Below are positions 25,652 to 33,445 of a DNA stretch of 64,000 bases, in pieces. The DNA lies in the NCBI RefSeq assembly GCF_010093045.1, contig NZ_CP048115.1, positions 4,030,001 through 4,094,000 of the forward strand. The letters are read 5' to 3'. Within the stretch, counting starts at the first letter, position 1; each line of letters opens with the position of its first letter. The notes under the pieces are model-generated. The model ran no database searches. It saw nothing but the letters and a program-made list of their open reading frames with translations, and was not told where the DNA came from. This DNA comes from Mucilaginibacter sp. 14171R-50 (GTDB taxonomy: Bacteria; Bacteroidota; Bacteroidia; Sphingobacteriales; Sphingobacteriaceae). The position numbers and the translations under genes are program-made.

Positions 25652-27158
25652 CTTCGTTCAATTTTTCCGAGATATTCTTGATCGATTCATCGAGCAGGGA
25701 AGCTGACTGATATAAAAAGGATTCTATCTGATCATATTCTTCTACACGATTCTCGCTGTTCTTCAGAATATCTATCATGCCCAGTATATTGGTAAGGTGC
25801 TTGCGTATCTCGTGGGAGTTGATAAATGCGAGCTCTTCTTTTTTCGCTTCAAATAAAAGTCTTTCGTAATGCCTTTTTTGTTTAACGTTACGGTAAAACA
25901 ATCCTATGGCGATAATACTCAGTGCCGCTATCAATACAATAAACAAAAGCCATAAGCGCTCGCGCTTGTACACCTCGGCTTTTTGTTGATACAAACTTTC
26001 GGTTTCGTCAATTTTTATTTGCGATGAAATATTTCCTACCTGTGTTAACCGGATGTTGTTCTCTTGCGATTGCTTAAGCGCAAGCATAAAATTGTATGAT
26101 GATGTTTTATAATCACCCTTTTTGCCGGCAATCCATGCCAGGGTTTCATACAGATGGTATTTTATTTCGGGGTGGTTGTTCTCTGTATCGGCTATCAGCA
26201 ACTTTTCTATAATATGTTTGGCGGAATCTAATTGTCCGCTCATGTAATACGCGTCGGCCAGGTGCTGGTTTTCCAGGCTGCTGACTACATAATCTTTGCT
26301 TTTTTGCAGGTCTTTGATCTGTGTGATAGCCAAATCATAGTTATGCTGCAACAACGTAATATAATATCCAACACGTTTGCGGTAAGTAAACAGCTTATAG
26401 TTTTCGTTCTCGGACCCGTTAAGCCTTTTGTAGTACTCTTTTAACGAATCTAACTTATTCATCCTGAAGAAATTTTCAGACTTATTATAAAATATTACGC
26501 TCGATAAAAGGCGCTTGCTGGTACTATCATTCAATAACAACTTCCAGGCACGGTCAAGATAATTCAAGGATTGTGAATAAAATCCCGATTTATAAAAAAG
26601 GTCGGAGATGTTTATATTCAGGGATGCCTCGCGGCGGTTATCTTTAAAGTTGTCCTTCAGTTTCTTTACCTCGATAGTTGCAAGGCGATAATTATAAATA
26701 GCGCCGATATAATCGCCCTTATCGGTAAGTATAAACCCTAAATGGCTTAACATCAAAAAAGAAAGGTAGTTCCGGCTGTTTTTTTGCGCTATCTGCAGCG
26801 CCCGGGTAACATAGGTTTCCGCGCTTTTATAATCCCGCAGTTTGTTGTAGGATACTCCTTTTACAAACAGCGAAAATATCTCTCTATTGGGCAGGTTATA
26901 CTTTAGAAAATAGCTGTCGAAAGTATCCTGCAAAGCCACAAGCTGGCTGCTATCTGCCCCCTGGACGCAGTTTTTTGTAAATGTGATCAACCTTTTTTGG
27001 CGCAAAAAGGTATCCTGCAGGGTAAGTATCTCCTTTAGCGTATCTTTATTGATGATCTGATTTTTTGGCTGTACCCCAACCACTTGCCATGCGTTTGCAT
27101 GTACAAATTGGCCGGAAAATACTATTAAAATCAGAGCGATGATAAGCCTTTTAAGCAT
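25647..27158 (-). CDS. TPR protein with membrane helix and DHp-like phosphoacceptor end, no ATPase domain
   Basis: From ATG at 27158 (MLKRLIIALILIVFSGQFVHANA, a signal peptide) the protein has 503 residues. The longer frame to 27251 adds an unlikely N-terminus. A periplasmic array of tetratricopeptide repeats fills most of residues 60-370 (NYLSFLMLSHLGFILTDKGDYIGAIYNYRLA, LADAYYMSGQLDSAKHIIEKLL). One membrane helix (about 392-413) and a coiled linker follow. The end is a histidine-kinase dimerisation helix pair, INSHEIRKHLTNILGMIDIL with His449, then LLDESIKNISEKLNED and stop. No HATPase_c domain exists in or after the frame. It could be phosphorylated in trans by another kinase or only dimerise. 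Confidence 0.8.
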   Translation of the reverse strand: MLKRLIIALILIVFSGQFVHANAWQVVGVQPKNQIINKDTLKEILTLQDTFLRQKRLITFTKNCVQGADSSQLVALQDTFDSYFLKYNLPNREIFSLFVKGVSYNKLRDYKSAETYVTRALQIAQKNSRNYLSFLMLSHLGFILTDKGDYIGAIYNYRLATIEVKKLKDNFKDNRREASLNINISDLFYKSGFYSQSLNYLDRAWKLLLNDSTSKRLLSSVIFYNKSENFFRMNKLDSLKEYYKRLNGSENENYKLFTYRKRVGYYITLLQHNYDLAITQIKDLQKSKDYVVSSLENQHLADAYYMSGQLDSAKHIIEKLLIADTENNHPEIKYHLYETLAWIAGKKGDYKTSSYNFMLALKQSQENNIRLTQVGNISSQIKIDETESLYQQKAEVYKRERLWLLFIVLIAALSIIAIGLFYRNVKQKRHYERLLFEAKKEELAFINSHEIRKHLTNILGMIDILKNSENRVEEYDQIESFLYQSASLLDESIKNISEKLNED

Positions 27159-27263
27159 ACACGTTTTAATGATTAAATTTACAGTTGCCTGCGTTAAAAA
27201 CAAATTTATATTGATGCAACTTGAAAAGTTTTTTTGCGTATAAAAGAACAATTAATTTATAGA

Positions 27264-27294
27264 TTTGTAATACATATAATTATCTATATATTTG
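27264..27294 (+). promoter_or_regulatory. full -33/-7 promoter of the DTTPPEF lipoprotein
   Basis: TTTG (27264-27267) and TATATTTG (27287-27294) are separated by 19 bp, matching both elements and the spacing of the Bacteroidota housekeeping promoter. The leader would be about 27 nt. This is the best complete promoter in the window. Confidence 0.75.
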
Positions 27295-27324
27295 TAAAAT
27301 ATCACAAGGACTATTTATATCATC

Positions 27325-27564
27325 ATGAAAAAGATTATTTACATATTACTGGCCTTTTTAATTGTAAGCGTTTACGCTTGCCAAAAGGACAATACGGCTC
27401 CGGGCACGAATGCAAATAAAGGCCTTAATGCTACAATGAAGCTTAAAAAAGACACTACGCCACCTGAATTTTTTAAGACAACGGTGAAAAAGGACACCAC
27501 TCCTCCTGAGTTCAAAAAAAGCACGGTAAGAGATACTACTCCTCCCGAGTTTTTAAATAAATAA
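27325..27564 (+). CDS. small lipoprotein with three DTTPPEF repeats
   Basis: 79 residues. MKKIIYILLAFLIVSVYAC is a lipoprotein signal with the lipidated Cys at residue 19. The mature 60 residues carry three copies of DTTPPEF at residues 43-49, 57-63 and 70-76, spaced 14 and 13 residues, each followed or preceded by a Lys/Arg-Thr-Val stretch. I recognise no family. A full consensus promoter and a strong terminator surround it, so it is very probably expressed as a single-gene unit. The T/P-rich repeats with conserved Asp and Glu look like a peptide-ligand or cell-wall-facing linker, but this is only inference. The opposite-strand frame over it is a shadow. Confidence 0.75.
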   Translation: MKKIIYILLAFLIVSVYACQKDNTAPGTNANKGLNATMKLKKDTTPPEFFKTTVKKDTTPPEFKKSTVRDTTPPEFLNK

Positions 27565-27606
27565 AAAAAAAGAAGCGCCTTTATAAACAAAGGCGCTTCT
27601 TTTTTA
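27565..27606. terminator. bidirectional terminator, lipoprotein / RluA
   Basis: The stem AGAAGCGCCTTT (27571-27582) / AAAGGCGCTTCT (27589-27600) is flanked by an A run on the left and a T run on the right, between convergent genes. Confidence 0.92.
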
Positions 27607-28323
27607 GCTGTCAAATTTCTCCAGCAGCTTTAGCAGGGTTTCAAAATCCTTTGGGTACGGCGCATGCACGGTAATATCCCGGCCCGACGGCAACTTAAAA
27701 CTCACCTCGTAGGCATGCAGGGCAAAGCGTTTCATGATAGGTAACTCTTCCTGGTCCTTCCCCAAAATATATTTACGCTTGATTTTAGAAAGGAACACCT
27801 GCTGACCCTTATACATCTCGTCGCCGGCAATTGAGGCGCGTTGCGTGGCCAGGTGTATGCGTATCTGGTGCATACGACCTGTAACCGGGCGGCACTCTAC
27901 CAACGTGTAGTGTTTGAAATACTTTAGCGATTGGAACCAGGTTTCGGCACGCTTGCCTTCCTGGCGGCTAATGGTTACGTTTCCCTTTCCTACATTCAGT
28001 ATAGGCAGATCTATCAGCAAGCTTTCAAAAACGTGCGTGCCGTCAATAACTGCGTGGTAAACCTTTTTTACTCTGCGTTTTTCAAACTGGATTGAAACAT
28101 CGCGGTACGCTTCAGGATTTTTAGCGATAATTAGCGCGCCCGATGTTTCTTTATCAAGGCGGTGGCATATTTGCGCGTCGGCGGTGTACTGCTTTGCCAG
28201 GCGCAGCATGTTTATCTCGCCACCTTCGCGCTCGTCAAGCGAACTGATGAACGGCGGTTTATTAACCACAATGATATCGTCATCCTCAAATAATATCAGG
28301 TCGGAAAACTTTGGAAATTTCAT
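27604..28323 (-). CDS. RluA family pseudouridine synthase
   Basis: 239 residues from ATG at 28323 (MKFPKFSDLILFEDDDIIVVNKPP). An in-frame TTG at 28332 overlaps the -7 element and is not preferred. HRLDKETSGALIIAK carries the catalytic Asp57, RVKKVYHAVIDG and GRMHQIRIHLA follow, and the C-terminus has LHAYEVSFKLPSG. These are RluA-type motifs. It isomerises a uridine in rRNA or tRNA, but the target cannot be told. There is no N-terminal S4 domain, unlike RluC and RluD. It converges on the DTTPPEF lipoprotein. Confidence 0.93.
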   Translation of the reverse strand: MKFPKFSDLILFEDDDIIVVNKPPFISSLDEREGGEINMLRLAKQYTADAQICHRLDKETSGALIIAKNPEAYRDVSIQFEKRRVKKVYHAVIDGTHVFESLLIDLPILNVGKGNVTISRQEGKRAETWFQSLKYFKHYTLVECRPVTGRMHQIRIHLATQRASIAGDEMYKGQQVFLSKIKRKYILGKDQEELPIMKRFALHAYEVSFKLPSGRDITVHAPYPKDFETLLKLLEKFDS

Positions 28324-28329
28324 AGCCCG

Positions 28330-28337
28330 CAAAAATA
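28330..28337 (-). promoter_or_regulatory. -7 promoter element abutting the RluA-type gene
   Basis: Reverse strand TATTTTTG matches TAnnTTTG and ends 6 nt before the ATG at 28323. A leader of zero to three nucleotides is predicted. Confidence 0.55.
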
Positions 28338-28471
28338 CGGTTAATTAAATTAATTGTGCTATATACCGCTTTATCGGCGTCTGGTGCATTTTCAGCCCCC
28401 CGTCGGGCTAAAAACAATTCTGATAATGCAATGTTAAACACCTAATAATCATCCACCTAAAACAAAGCATC

Positions 28472-29020
28472 ATGAGCACAAAAAAAACACAGCCCGAACA
28501 AAAGGGTTTTTTTGAAAAGATAAAAGAAACCATCGAAGAATTTTGGGATGGCACTAAGGAGACCGCCGAAGACCTGAAAGAAAAAACCGAAGATAAATTT
28601 GACGATTTAAAGGATAAGGCTGAAGATAAAATTGCAGACCTGAAAGAGAAAGTTGCTGCTAAAAAAACAAGCACTACCAAGAAAGCCGCTGCTGCTAAAA
28701 CAGTTGTTGAACGGGCAACGGCTGCAAAAAAAGTAGTGGTAGCCAAAAAAGCCGGCGTGGCAGCAAATAAAGCAAAAAAAGAAGCCGCTGATATTAAGGC
28801 ATCTGCAGAGGCGAAAGCTAAGGCGGTGACCGATAAAGCTAAAAGTACCGTGGCCGCTGCCAAAAAAACCGCTACGGAGGTTAAAGCAAAAGCCGCAACA
28901 AAAGCTAAAACAATAACTGATAAGGCCAAAACAGAAACCGCGGCCGCGAAAAAAGCCGCAAAGCCAAAAGCTGCGCCAAAAACGGCGCCTGCAAAAGGTA
29001 AAGCCGCTGCAGCTAAATAA
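28472..29020 (+). CDS. Lys/Ala-rich LEA- or histone H1-like protein
   Basis: 182 residues of very low complexity. The first 60 are an acidic/basic amphipathic helix region with 11-residue-like repeats (KETAEDLKEKTEDKFDDLKDKAEDKIADLKEKV), as in group 3 LEA proteins. The rest is Ala/Lys-rich (KAKAVTDKAKSTVAAAKKTATEVKAK...) with a Lys/Ala/Pro tail (KAAKPKAAPKTAPAKGKAAAAK) like bacterial histone H1 homologues. No signal peptide. It may protect proteins during drying or stress, or bind DNA non-specifically. The repeated GCN/AAA codons create a long antisense open frame (28408-28929) that I do not accept as a gene. Confidence 0.8.
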   Translation: MSTKKTQPEQKGFFEKIKETIEEFWDGTKETAEDLKEKTEDKFDDLKDKAEDKIADLKEKVAAKKTSTTKKAAAAKTVVERATAAKKVVVAKKAGVAANKAKKEAADIKASAEAKAKAVTDKAKSTVAAAKKTATEVKAKAATKAKTITDKAKTETAAAKKAAKPKAAPKTAPAKGKAAAAK

Positions 29021-29035
29021 ACTTTAGCTTATAAT

Positions 29036-29067
29036 AAAAATGCCTCCCGAAATCGGGAGGCATTTTT
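29036..29067. terminator. bidirectional terminator, LEA-like / response regulator
   Basis: The perfect 15-bp stem aaaaatgcctcccga (29036-29050) / tcgggaggcattttt (29053-29067) lies between convergent genes. Confidence 0.92.
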
Positions 29068-29068
29068 A

Positions 29069-29755
29069 TTATGCTTCAAACTTGTAACCTACGCCTTTTA
29101 CTGTAGATACGCAGTCGTCACCGAGCTTTTCGCGCAGCTTGCGCACATGCACATCTATGGTTCGGTTGGTAACTACTACCGAATCTTCCCAGATGTTTTT
29201 AAGTATCACCTCGCGGGTGTAAACTTTACCGGGTTTTGAAGCCAGCAGGTAAAGCAGTTCAAATTCCTTTTTGGCTAAAACCACCTTTACCCCTTTTTTA
29301 TAAACCAGGTATGCTTCGCGGTCTATCACCAGGTCGCCTATTTCCAGTTTGTTATCAATAACCTCCTCGGGCGGCGCATTACGACGAAGGATGGCGTTGA
29401 TACGGCTAACCAGCGCGCGTGGCTTAATGGGTTTTGCTATGTAGTCGTCGGCGCCAACATTAAAGCCTGCAATTTCTGAGTACTCTTCGCTTCGGGCGGT
29501 TAAAAATACCATAAAGGTATTTTTAAACTCAGGCATAGTACGCATAATGCGGCAGGCTTCTATCCCGTCCATCTTGGGCATCATTATATCTAATACGATC
29601 AGGTCGGGCTGTGTACGCTTTGCTTCGGCAACAGCTTCCTGCCCGTTCCGGGCCGAATATACCTGGTAACCTTCTTTTTTAAGGTTATACTCTATCAGCT
29701 CTAAAATATCCGGCTCATCGTCAACAATTAATATCTTTTGTTTACTGGTGCTCAT
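29069..29755 (-). CDS. OmpR/PhoB-family response regulator
   Basis: 228 residues. The receiver domain has the acidic pair Asp12/Asp13 (LIVDDEPD), the phosphoacceptor Asp56 in LIVLDIMMPKMDG, the Thr in FLTARSE and the Lys in DDYIAKPIKP. The winged-helix DNA-binding domain starts near residue 130 (LVIDREAYLVYKKGVKVVLAKKEFELLYLLASKPGKVYTREVILKNIW, VTNRTIDVHVRKLREKLG). PhoB/PhoP-like architecture. No histidine kinase is next to it, so its sensor is elsewhere. The gene follows the gatB-TlpA pair after 103 nt, but no clear own -7 element or intervening terminator was found. Confidence 0.95.
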   Translation of the reverse strand: MSTSKQKILIVDDEPDILELIEYNLKKEGYQVYSARNGQEAVAEAKRTQPDLIVLDIMMPKMDGIEACRIMRTMPEFKNTFMVFLTARSEEYSEIAGFNVGADDYIAKPIKPRALVSRINAILRRNAPPEEVIDNKLEIGDLVIDREAYLVYKKGVKVVLAKKEFELLYLLASKPGKVYTREVILKNIWEDSVVVTNRTIDVHVRKLREKLGDDCVSTVKGVGYKFEA

Positions 29756-29858
29756 GTATATTTAATTTTGCATAAAAGTATAAGCTTAATAGAAGCTTAT
29801 GGTTAACCCAATATTAACAAATTGTTAAATACTACCTTAAGTTAACTTTTAATTGAGA

Positions 29859-30974
29859 CTATTTAAATGTTTTCTTTAAAAAATCTTCAAGATCGGCGCC
29901 GGTAACATTTTTGGCAACAATTACACCCTGCGGGTCAATTATAAAGTTCGAAGGGATCGCTTCAATATGATACAGCCTTTCGGTAGGACCTTCGAACCTT
30001 TGCAGGTCTGATACGTGTGTCCAGGTAAGCCTGTCGGCGTTAACCGCCTGTTGCCAATCTTTTTTTTCGGTATCGAGTGATACCCCCAAAATGTTAAAGC
30101 CCTTATCCTTGTACATCGCGTATTGCTTAACCACATTGGGGTTTTCCTGCCTGCAGGGCGCGCACCACGACGCCCAAAAATCAAGCATCACATACTTACC
30201 TTTATAATCAGATAATTTTACCGGCTTGCCATCAATACTGTTTATTGTAAATTCGGGCGCTTTGTGGCCAACTGATATAGGTTTTATAGCCGCCATTTGG
30301 CGCAAAAAGGTTTGCACAGCCGGGTTGTCTTTAAAATCATCCTTAATATCGTCGGCATAAGCCACTAACTGTTGTTCGTATTTGTATTGATCAAGCGATG
30401 TTGCGGCGTAAAATCCGGCAAGCGATTTTTTATTCTGATCAACAAATTTTAAAACTTCGGCGCTGTAATCGTTCATGTTTTTTTGAAACATGGGGATATA
30501 CACCTTCAGCAACGAGTCGGATTCTTTGCCCAGCGCAGCTGCCTTTGCGGTGTACTCATCAGATAGCTTCGTACTCCTGTCGCCATAAATATTGCTGATC
30601 TTGTTGAATTCCTTGATTTTTTCCGAGGTCTCTGATCCGTTTACCTCGTAGGAGTGATTTACATCGGCAAGGTCAGTTTTAAAAGTTATGGCATCGCCAT
30701 TCTGTGCTACCACATCGTACACGTTGCCTGCAATACGCAGTTTATATAAATTTGCGTAGGGAGTAGCGCGCTTAAACTGAAATTCGTTATTCGCACCTAA
30801 GGTTGTTGAATCAACAACGTTTACCTGGGTACTATCCGCGGCAAGCAGGTATATCTTTTTTAACGCGCCGGGATTCTCTAATTTGCCCGAAATGGTAAAT
30901 GTGGTTGATTCTTTGCACGAAACTATAAAAAACAGTGCCGCAAGGGCAATGCCGGTAATCAAACGGTTCTTCAT
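29859..30974 (-). CDS. TlpA-like thiol-disulfide oxidoreductase lipoprotein with DUF4369
   Basis: 371 residues. A lipoprotein signal ends at Cys20 (ALFFIVSC). The N-terminal part (about 25-130; TFTISGKLENPGALKKIYLLAADSTQ...) resembles DUF4369. The C-terminal AhpC-TSA/thioredoxin fold starts near residue 235 (GHKAPEFTINSIDGKPVKLSDYKGKYVMLDFWASWCAPCRQE), with the active-site pair Cys271-Ala-Pro-Cys274 and the cis-Pro loop EAIPSNFIIDPQG. This pairing is common in Bacteroidota and acts in periplasmic disulfide reduction. The start is 1 nt after the gatB stop, so the two are probably co-transcribed, though a functional link is not obvious. Confidence 0.93.
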   Translation of the reverse strand: MKNRLITGIALAALFFIVSCKESTTFTISGKLENPGALKKIYLLAADSTQVNVVDSTTLGANNEFQFKRATPYANLYKLRIAGNVYDVVAQNGDAITFKTDLADVNHSYEVNGSETSEKIKEFNKISNIYGDRSTKLSDEYTAKAAALGKESDSLLKVYIPMFQKNMNDYSAEVLKFVDQNKKSLAGFYAATSLDQYKYEQQLVAYADDIKDDFKDNPAVQTFLRQMAAIKPISVGHKAPEFTINSIDGKPVKLSDYKGKYVMLDFWASWCAPCRQENPNVVKQYAMYKDKGFNILGVSLDTEKKDWQQAVNADRLTWTHVSDLQRFEGPTERLYHIEAIPSNFIIDPQGVIVAKNVTGADLEDFLKKTFK

Positions 30975-30975
30975 A

Positions 30976-32445
30976 TTATTTTGATTCTAATTCTTTTATT
31001 AATAGCTGGTTGGTTTTCTGGGGGTCTATCTTTCCTTTAGAAAGCTTCATAACTTCGCCCATAAACAAGCCTAAAACGCCCTTTTTACCCTTTTGGTATT
31101 CTTTTACCTTCTCGGGATATTTAGCCAGCGCGGCGCGTATAAAGCCATCCAACTGGCCGGTGTCCTCGCTGATAATCAGGTTTAGTTCTTTGGCTAATTG
31201 GTCGGCGGTTTTGTCATTTCCTTTCACCAGAGCCGGGAAAAGTTTTTGCGCGGCGATTGAATTGTTGACCTTACCGTCGTCTACCAGTTTTATTAGCTCC
31301 GCAAGGGCAACCGGTTTTATGCCTATATCAGCTATACTGATATTATTGTCGTTGATGTAAGAGCGCACGGCACCCATAACCCAGTTTGCTGCCGACTTAT
31401 AATTTGTGGTATGCTTTATCAAATCCTCAAAATAAGCGGCGAACTCCTTATCGGCTATGATAACACCCGCGTCGTAATCTGATAAACCCAGCTTAGTGGT
31501 ATATTTTTCGAAGAGCTGGTTTGGCAGTGCGGGCATGCTATCGCGTACTTGCTGTACGTAAGCTTCGGTCAACTGTACCGGCAACAGGTCGGGCTCGGGG
31601 AAATAACGGTAATCATTTGCCATTTCTTTTGAGCGCAATACAGATGTTTCGCCGGTATCGGCGTTAAAGTTAAGCGTATTTTGGTCTATATGGCCGCCGC
31701 CTTCTATAACGGCTATCTGGCGTTCAAACTCGTGCTCAATGGCACGCTGAACGTTACGTATAGAGTTAAGATTCTTTACCTCACAGCGGTTGCCAAAGGC
31801 CGCGGCTCCTTTCAGGCGTACAGATATATTGGCATCGCAGCGCATGCTTCCTTCTTCCATATTGCCATCGCAAATATCCAGGTAGCGCAGCAAGCGTCGT
31901 ATCTCGGTCAGGAACTGCCCGGCCTCTTCGGCGCTGCGCAGATCGGGTTCTGATACGATCTCTATAAGCGGAACCCCTGCCCTGTTCAGATCAATAAGCG
32001 AATATTGATCGTGCTGGTCGTGCGAGCTTTTACCGGCATCATCTTCCATGTGGATGTGATGAATGGCGATTGCTTTTGAACTGCCATCGGCCAGTTTTAC
32101 GGTTACACTTCCACCCAGGCATATCGGTTGCTGATCCTGCGTGGTTTGATATCCTTTTGGCAGATCGGCATAGAAGTAATTTTTACGGGCAAAAGTATTT
32201 TGCAGGTTGATGGTACAATTGCAGGCTAAGCCCATTTTTACCGCATACTCTACCATTTTTTTGTTAATACGCGGCAATGTACCCGGATGGCCCAACGAAA
32301 CGGGGCTAACATGCTCGTTTGCCCCGGCGCCAAACGCCGCCGAATCTGATGAAAATGCCTTACTTAAAGTAGATAATTGGGCGTGTACCTCTAAACCAAC
32401 AACTAACTCGTACTTGTCACTCGCGCCGCTTTGTAGAACTGTCAT
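30976..32445 (-). CDS. gatB: Asp-tRNA(Asn)/Glu-tRNA(Gln) amidotransferase subunit B
   Basis: 489 residues, the usual size. It opens YELVVGLEVHAQLSTLSKAFS and carries HPGTLPRINKKMVEYAVKMGLA, KNYFYADLPKGYQTTQ, the HIHMEDDAGKSSHD kinase-like motif, DLNRAGVPLIEIVSEPDLRS, MEEGSMRCDANISVR and EVKNLNSIRNVQRAI. The YqeY-like helical tail (KFVDD..., FPALVKGNDKTADQLAKELNL) ends the protein. With GatA and GatC it amidates mischarged Glu- or Asp-tRNA. gatA and gatC are not in this window, as is usual in this phylum. First gene of a unit with the TlpA protein. Confidence 0.97.
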   Translation of the reverse strand: MTVLQSGASDKYELVVGLEVHAQLSTLSKAFSSDSAAFGAGANEHVSPVSLGHPGTLPRINKKMVEYAVKMGLACNCTINLQNTFARKNYFYADLPKGYQTTQDQQPICLGGSVTVKLADGSSKAIAIHHIHMEDDAGKSSHDQHDQYSLIDLNRAGVPLIEIVSEPDLRSAEEAGQFLTEIRRLLRYLDICDGNMEEGSMRCDANISVRLKGAAAFGNRCEVKNLNSIRNVQRAIEHEFERQIAVIEGGGHIDQNTLNFNADTGETSVLRSKEMANDYRYFPEPDLLPVQLTEAYVQQVRDSMPALPNQLFEKYTTKLGLSDYDAGVIIADKEFAAYFEDLIKHTTNYKSAANWVMGAVRSYINDNNISIADIGIKPVALAELIKLVDDGKVNNSIAAQKLFPALVKGNDKTADQLAKELNLIISEDTGQLDGFIRAALAKYPEKVKEYQKGKKGVLGLFMGEVMKLSKGKIDPQKTNQLLIKELESK

Positions 32446-32749
32446 ATTTATATTCAGCTGTAGTCAGCATTGATCAAACCTGCCAAATATAGTGTTATTT
32501 ATGTTTTTGCGGGCATTATTTAAAACGACCGCGTCTCTGCCCTCTTACTAATTTAAATGCATCAGTTGTATAGACGCTGCGTTATGTGATTCTGCGATCA
32601 GGTTCTACCTAAAACGCTTTTGTCTATACCCAAATGCATGAGGCTATTTACCTATTTGTAAATCTTTTTATTAAACCTTGTGTTAATGTATTGGTCTGTT
32701 AAAATAAGGCATGCAATTTGCCTGTGCAGAAACATAATATCAAGATACC
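32446..32749. other. 304-bp divergent intergenic region, gatB / repeat protein
   Basis: It holds the gatB -7 element near the left end. The rest shows no reading frame and no clear hairpin. No TAnnTTTG is found close to the rightward gene, which may use another sigma factor. Confidence 0.4.
32484..32491 (-). promoter_or_regulatory. -7 promoter element of gatB
   Basis: Reverse strand TATATTTG matches TAnnTTTG, 38 nt upstream of the gatB ATG. Confidence 0.55.
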
Positions 32750-33376
32750 ATGAAAAAAATTATTTTAGGGATGCTGGCAAGCTGTTTTTTACTTACCGCA
32801 TCCGTTACCCAAACAAAAGCCCAGGTAAATGTTAGCCTTAACATTGGCACATGGACCCCACCCGCAGAATACGCAGATGCTAATTATTACTATTTGCCGG
32901 ATGTGAACAGTTATTACTACGTACCTACACATCAATACGTTTATTTAAGCGGCGGTAATTGGGTTTGGCGCAACACGTTGCCTGCACGCTATAGCTATTA
33001 CAATATCAACGACGGTTACAAGGTTGCCGTTTATCGCCCGAACCCCTACCGGTACTACCGTTACGACAGGGTAAAGTACGCACGTTACCGGGGAGTAAAA
33101 AATGTTATTATACGCGACAGGTATTACCGCCCGAGAACAAAAGTAATTACCCATACCCGATATGTTAACCGGCCAACAAGGGTTATCAACCGCACCAGAT
33201 ATGTGAACAGGCCCGCGAAGGTGGTTCGTCATACCAAATATGTAAACAGGCCTTCAAGGGTTGTAAACCGCACACGTATAGTGAACAGGCCTTCGCATAC
33301 TAAAATAAGAACGGTTACACATGTGAACCGCCCGGCGCACCATGGCGGTAAAAGCCACGGAAAAGGCCATCATTAA
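32750..33376 (+). CDS. secreted Tyr/Arg-rich protein with 13-residue tandem repeats
   Basis: 208 residues with a signal peptide cut near Ala24 (TKA-Q). The first mature half is rich in Tyr and aromatic pairs (NYYYLPDVNSYYYVPTHQY, GGNWVWRN, NPYRYYRYDR). The second half is a tandem array of about 13 residues with the core T(R/K)YVNRP followed by a basic stretch: units start near TRYVNRPTRV, TRYVNRPAKV, TKYVNRPSRV, TRIVNRPSHT and THVNRPAHH. The tail is His/Gly/Lys-rich. The calculated charge must be strongly positive. I know no function for it. It could bind an acidic surface polymer or metal. A transcription terminator shared with alaS follows. Confidence 0.78.
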   Translation: MKKIILGMLASCFLLTASVTQTKAQVNVSLNIGTWTPPAEYADANYYYLPDVNSYYYVPTHQYVYLSGGNWVWRNTLPARYSYYNINDGYKVAVYRPNPYRYYRYDRVKYARYRGVKNVIIRDRYYRPRTKVITHTRYVNRPTRVINRTRYVNRPAKVVRHTKYVNRPSRVVNRTRIVNRPSHTKIRTVTHVNRPAHHGGKSHGKGHH

Positions 33377-33392
33377 TAATAGCGTATTAAAC

Positions 33393-33425
33393 AAAAAAAG
33401 ACCACTTATAGGCGGTCTTTTTTTG
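33393..33425. terminator. bidirectional terminator, repeat protein / alaS
   Basis: The stem aaaaaaagacc (33393-33403) / ggtctttttt (33414-33424) lies between convergent genes. Confidence 0.85.
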
Positions 33426-33445
33426 TTTGGAATGGCGAAGCTTGA

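Noticed and set aside
27372..27614. Reverse frame with repeated NSGGVVS
   Set aside because: Antisense of the DTTPPEF repeats; the forward frame has a lipoprotein signal and a consensus promoter.
28408..28929. Long reverse-strand open frame (Ala/Leu/Val-rich)
   Set aside because: It is the complement of Lys/Ala-rich codons of the LEA-like protein; the forward frame has sensible amphipathic repeats and its own terminator.
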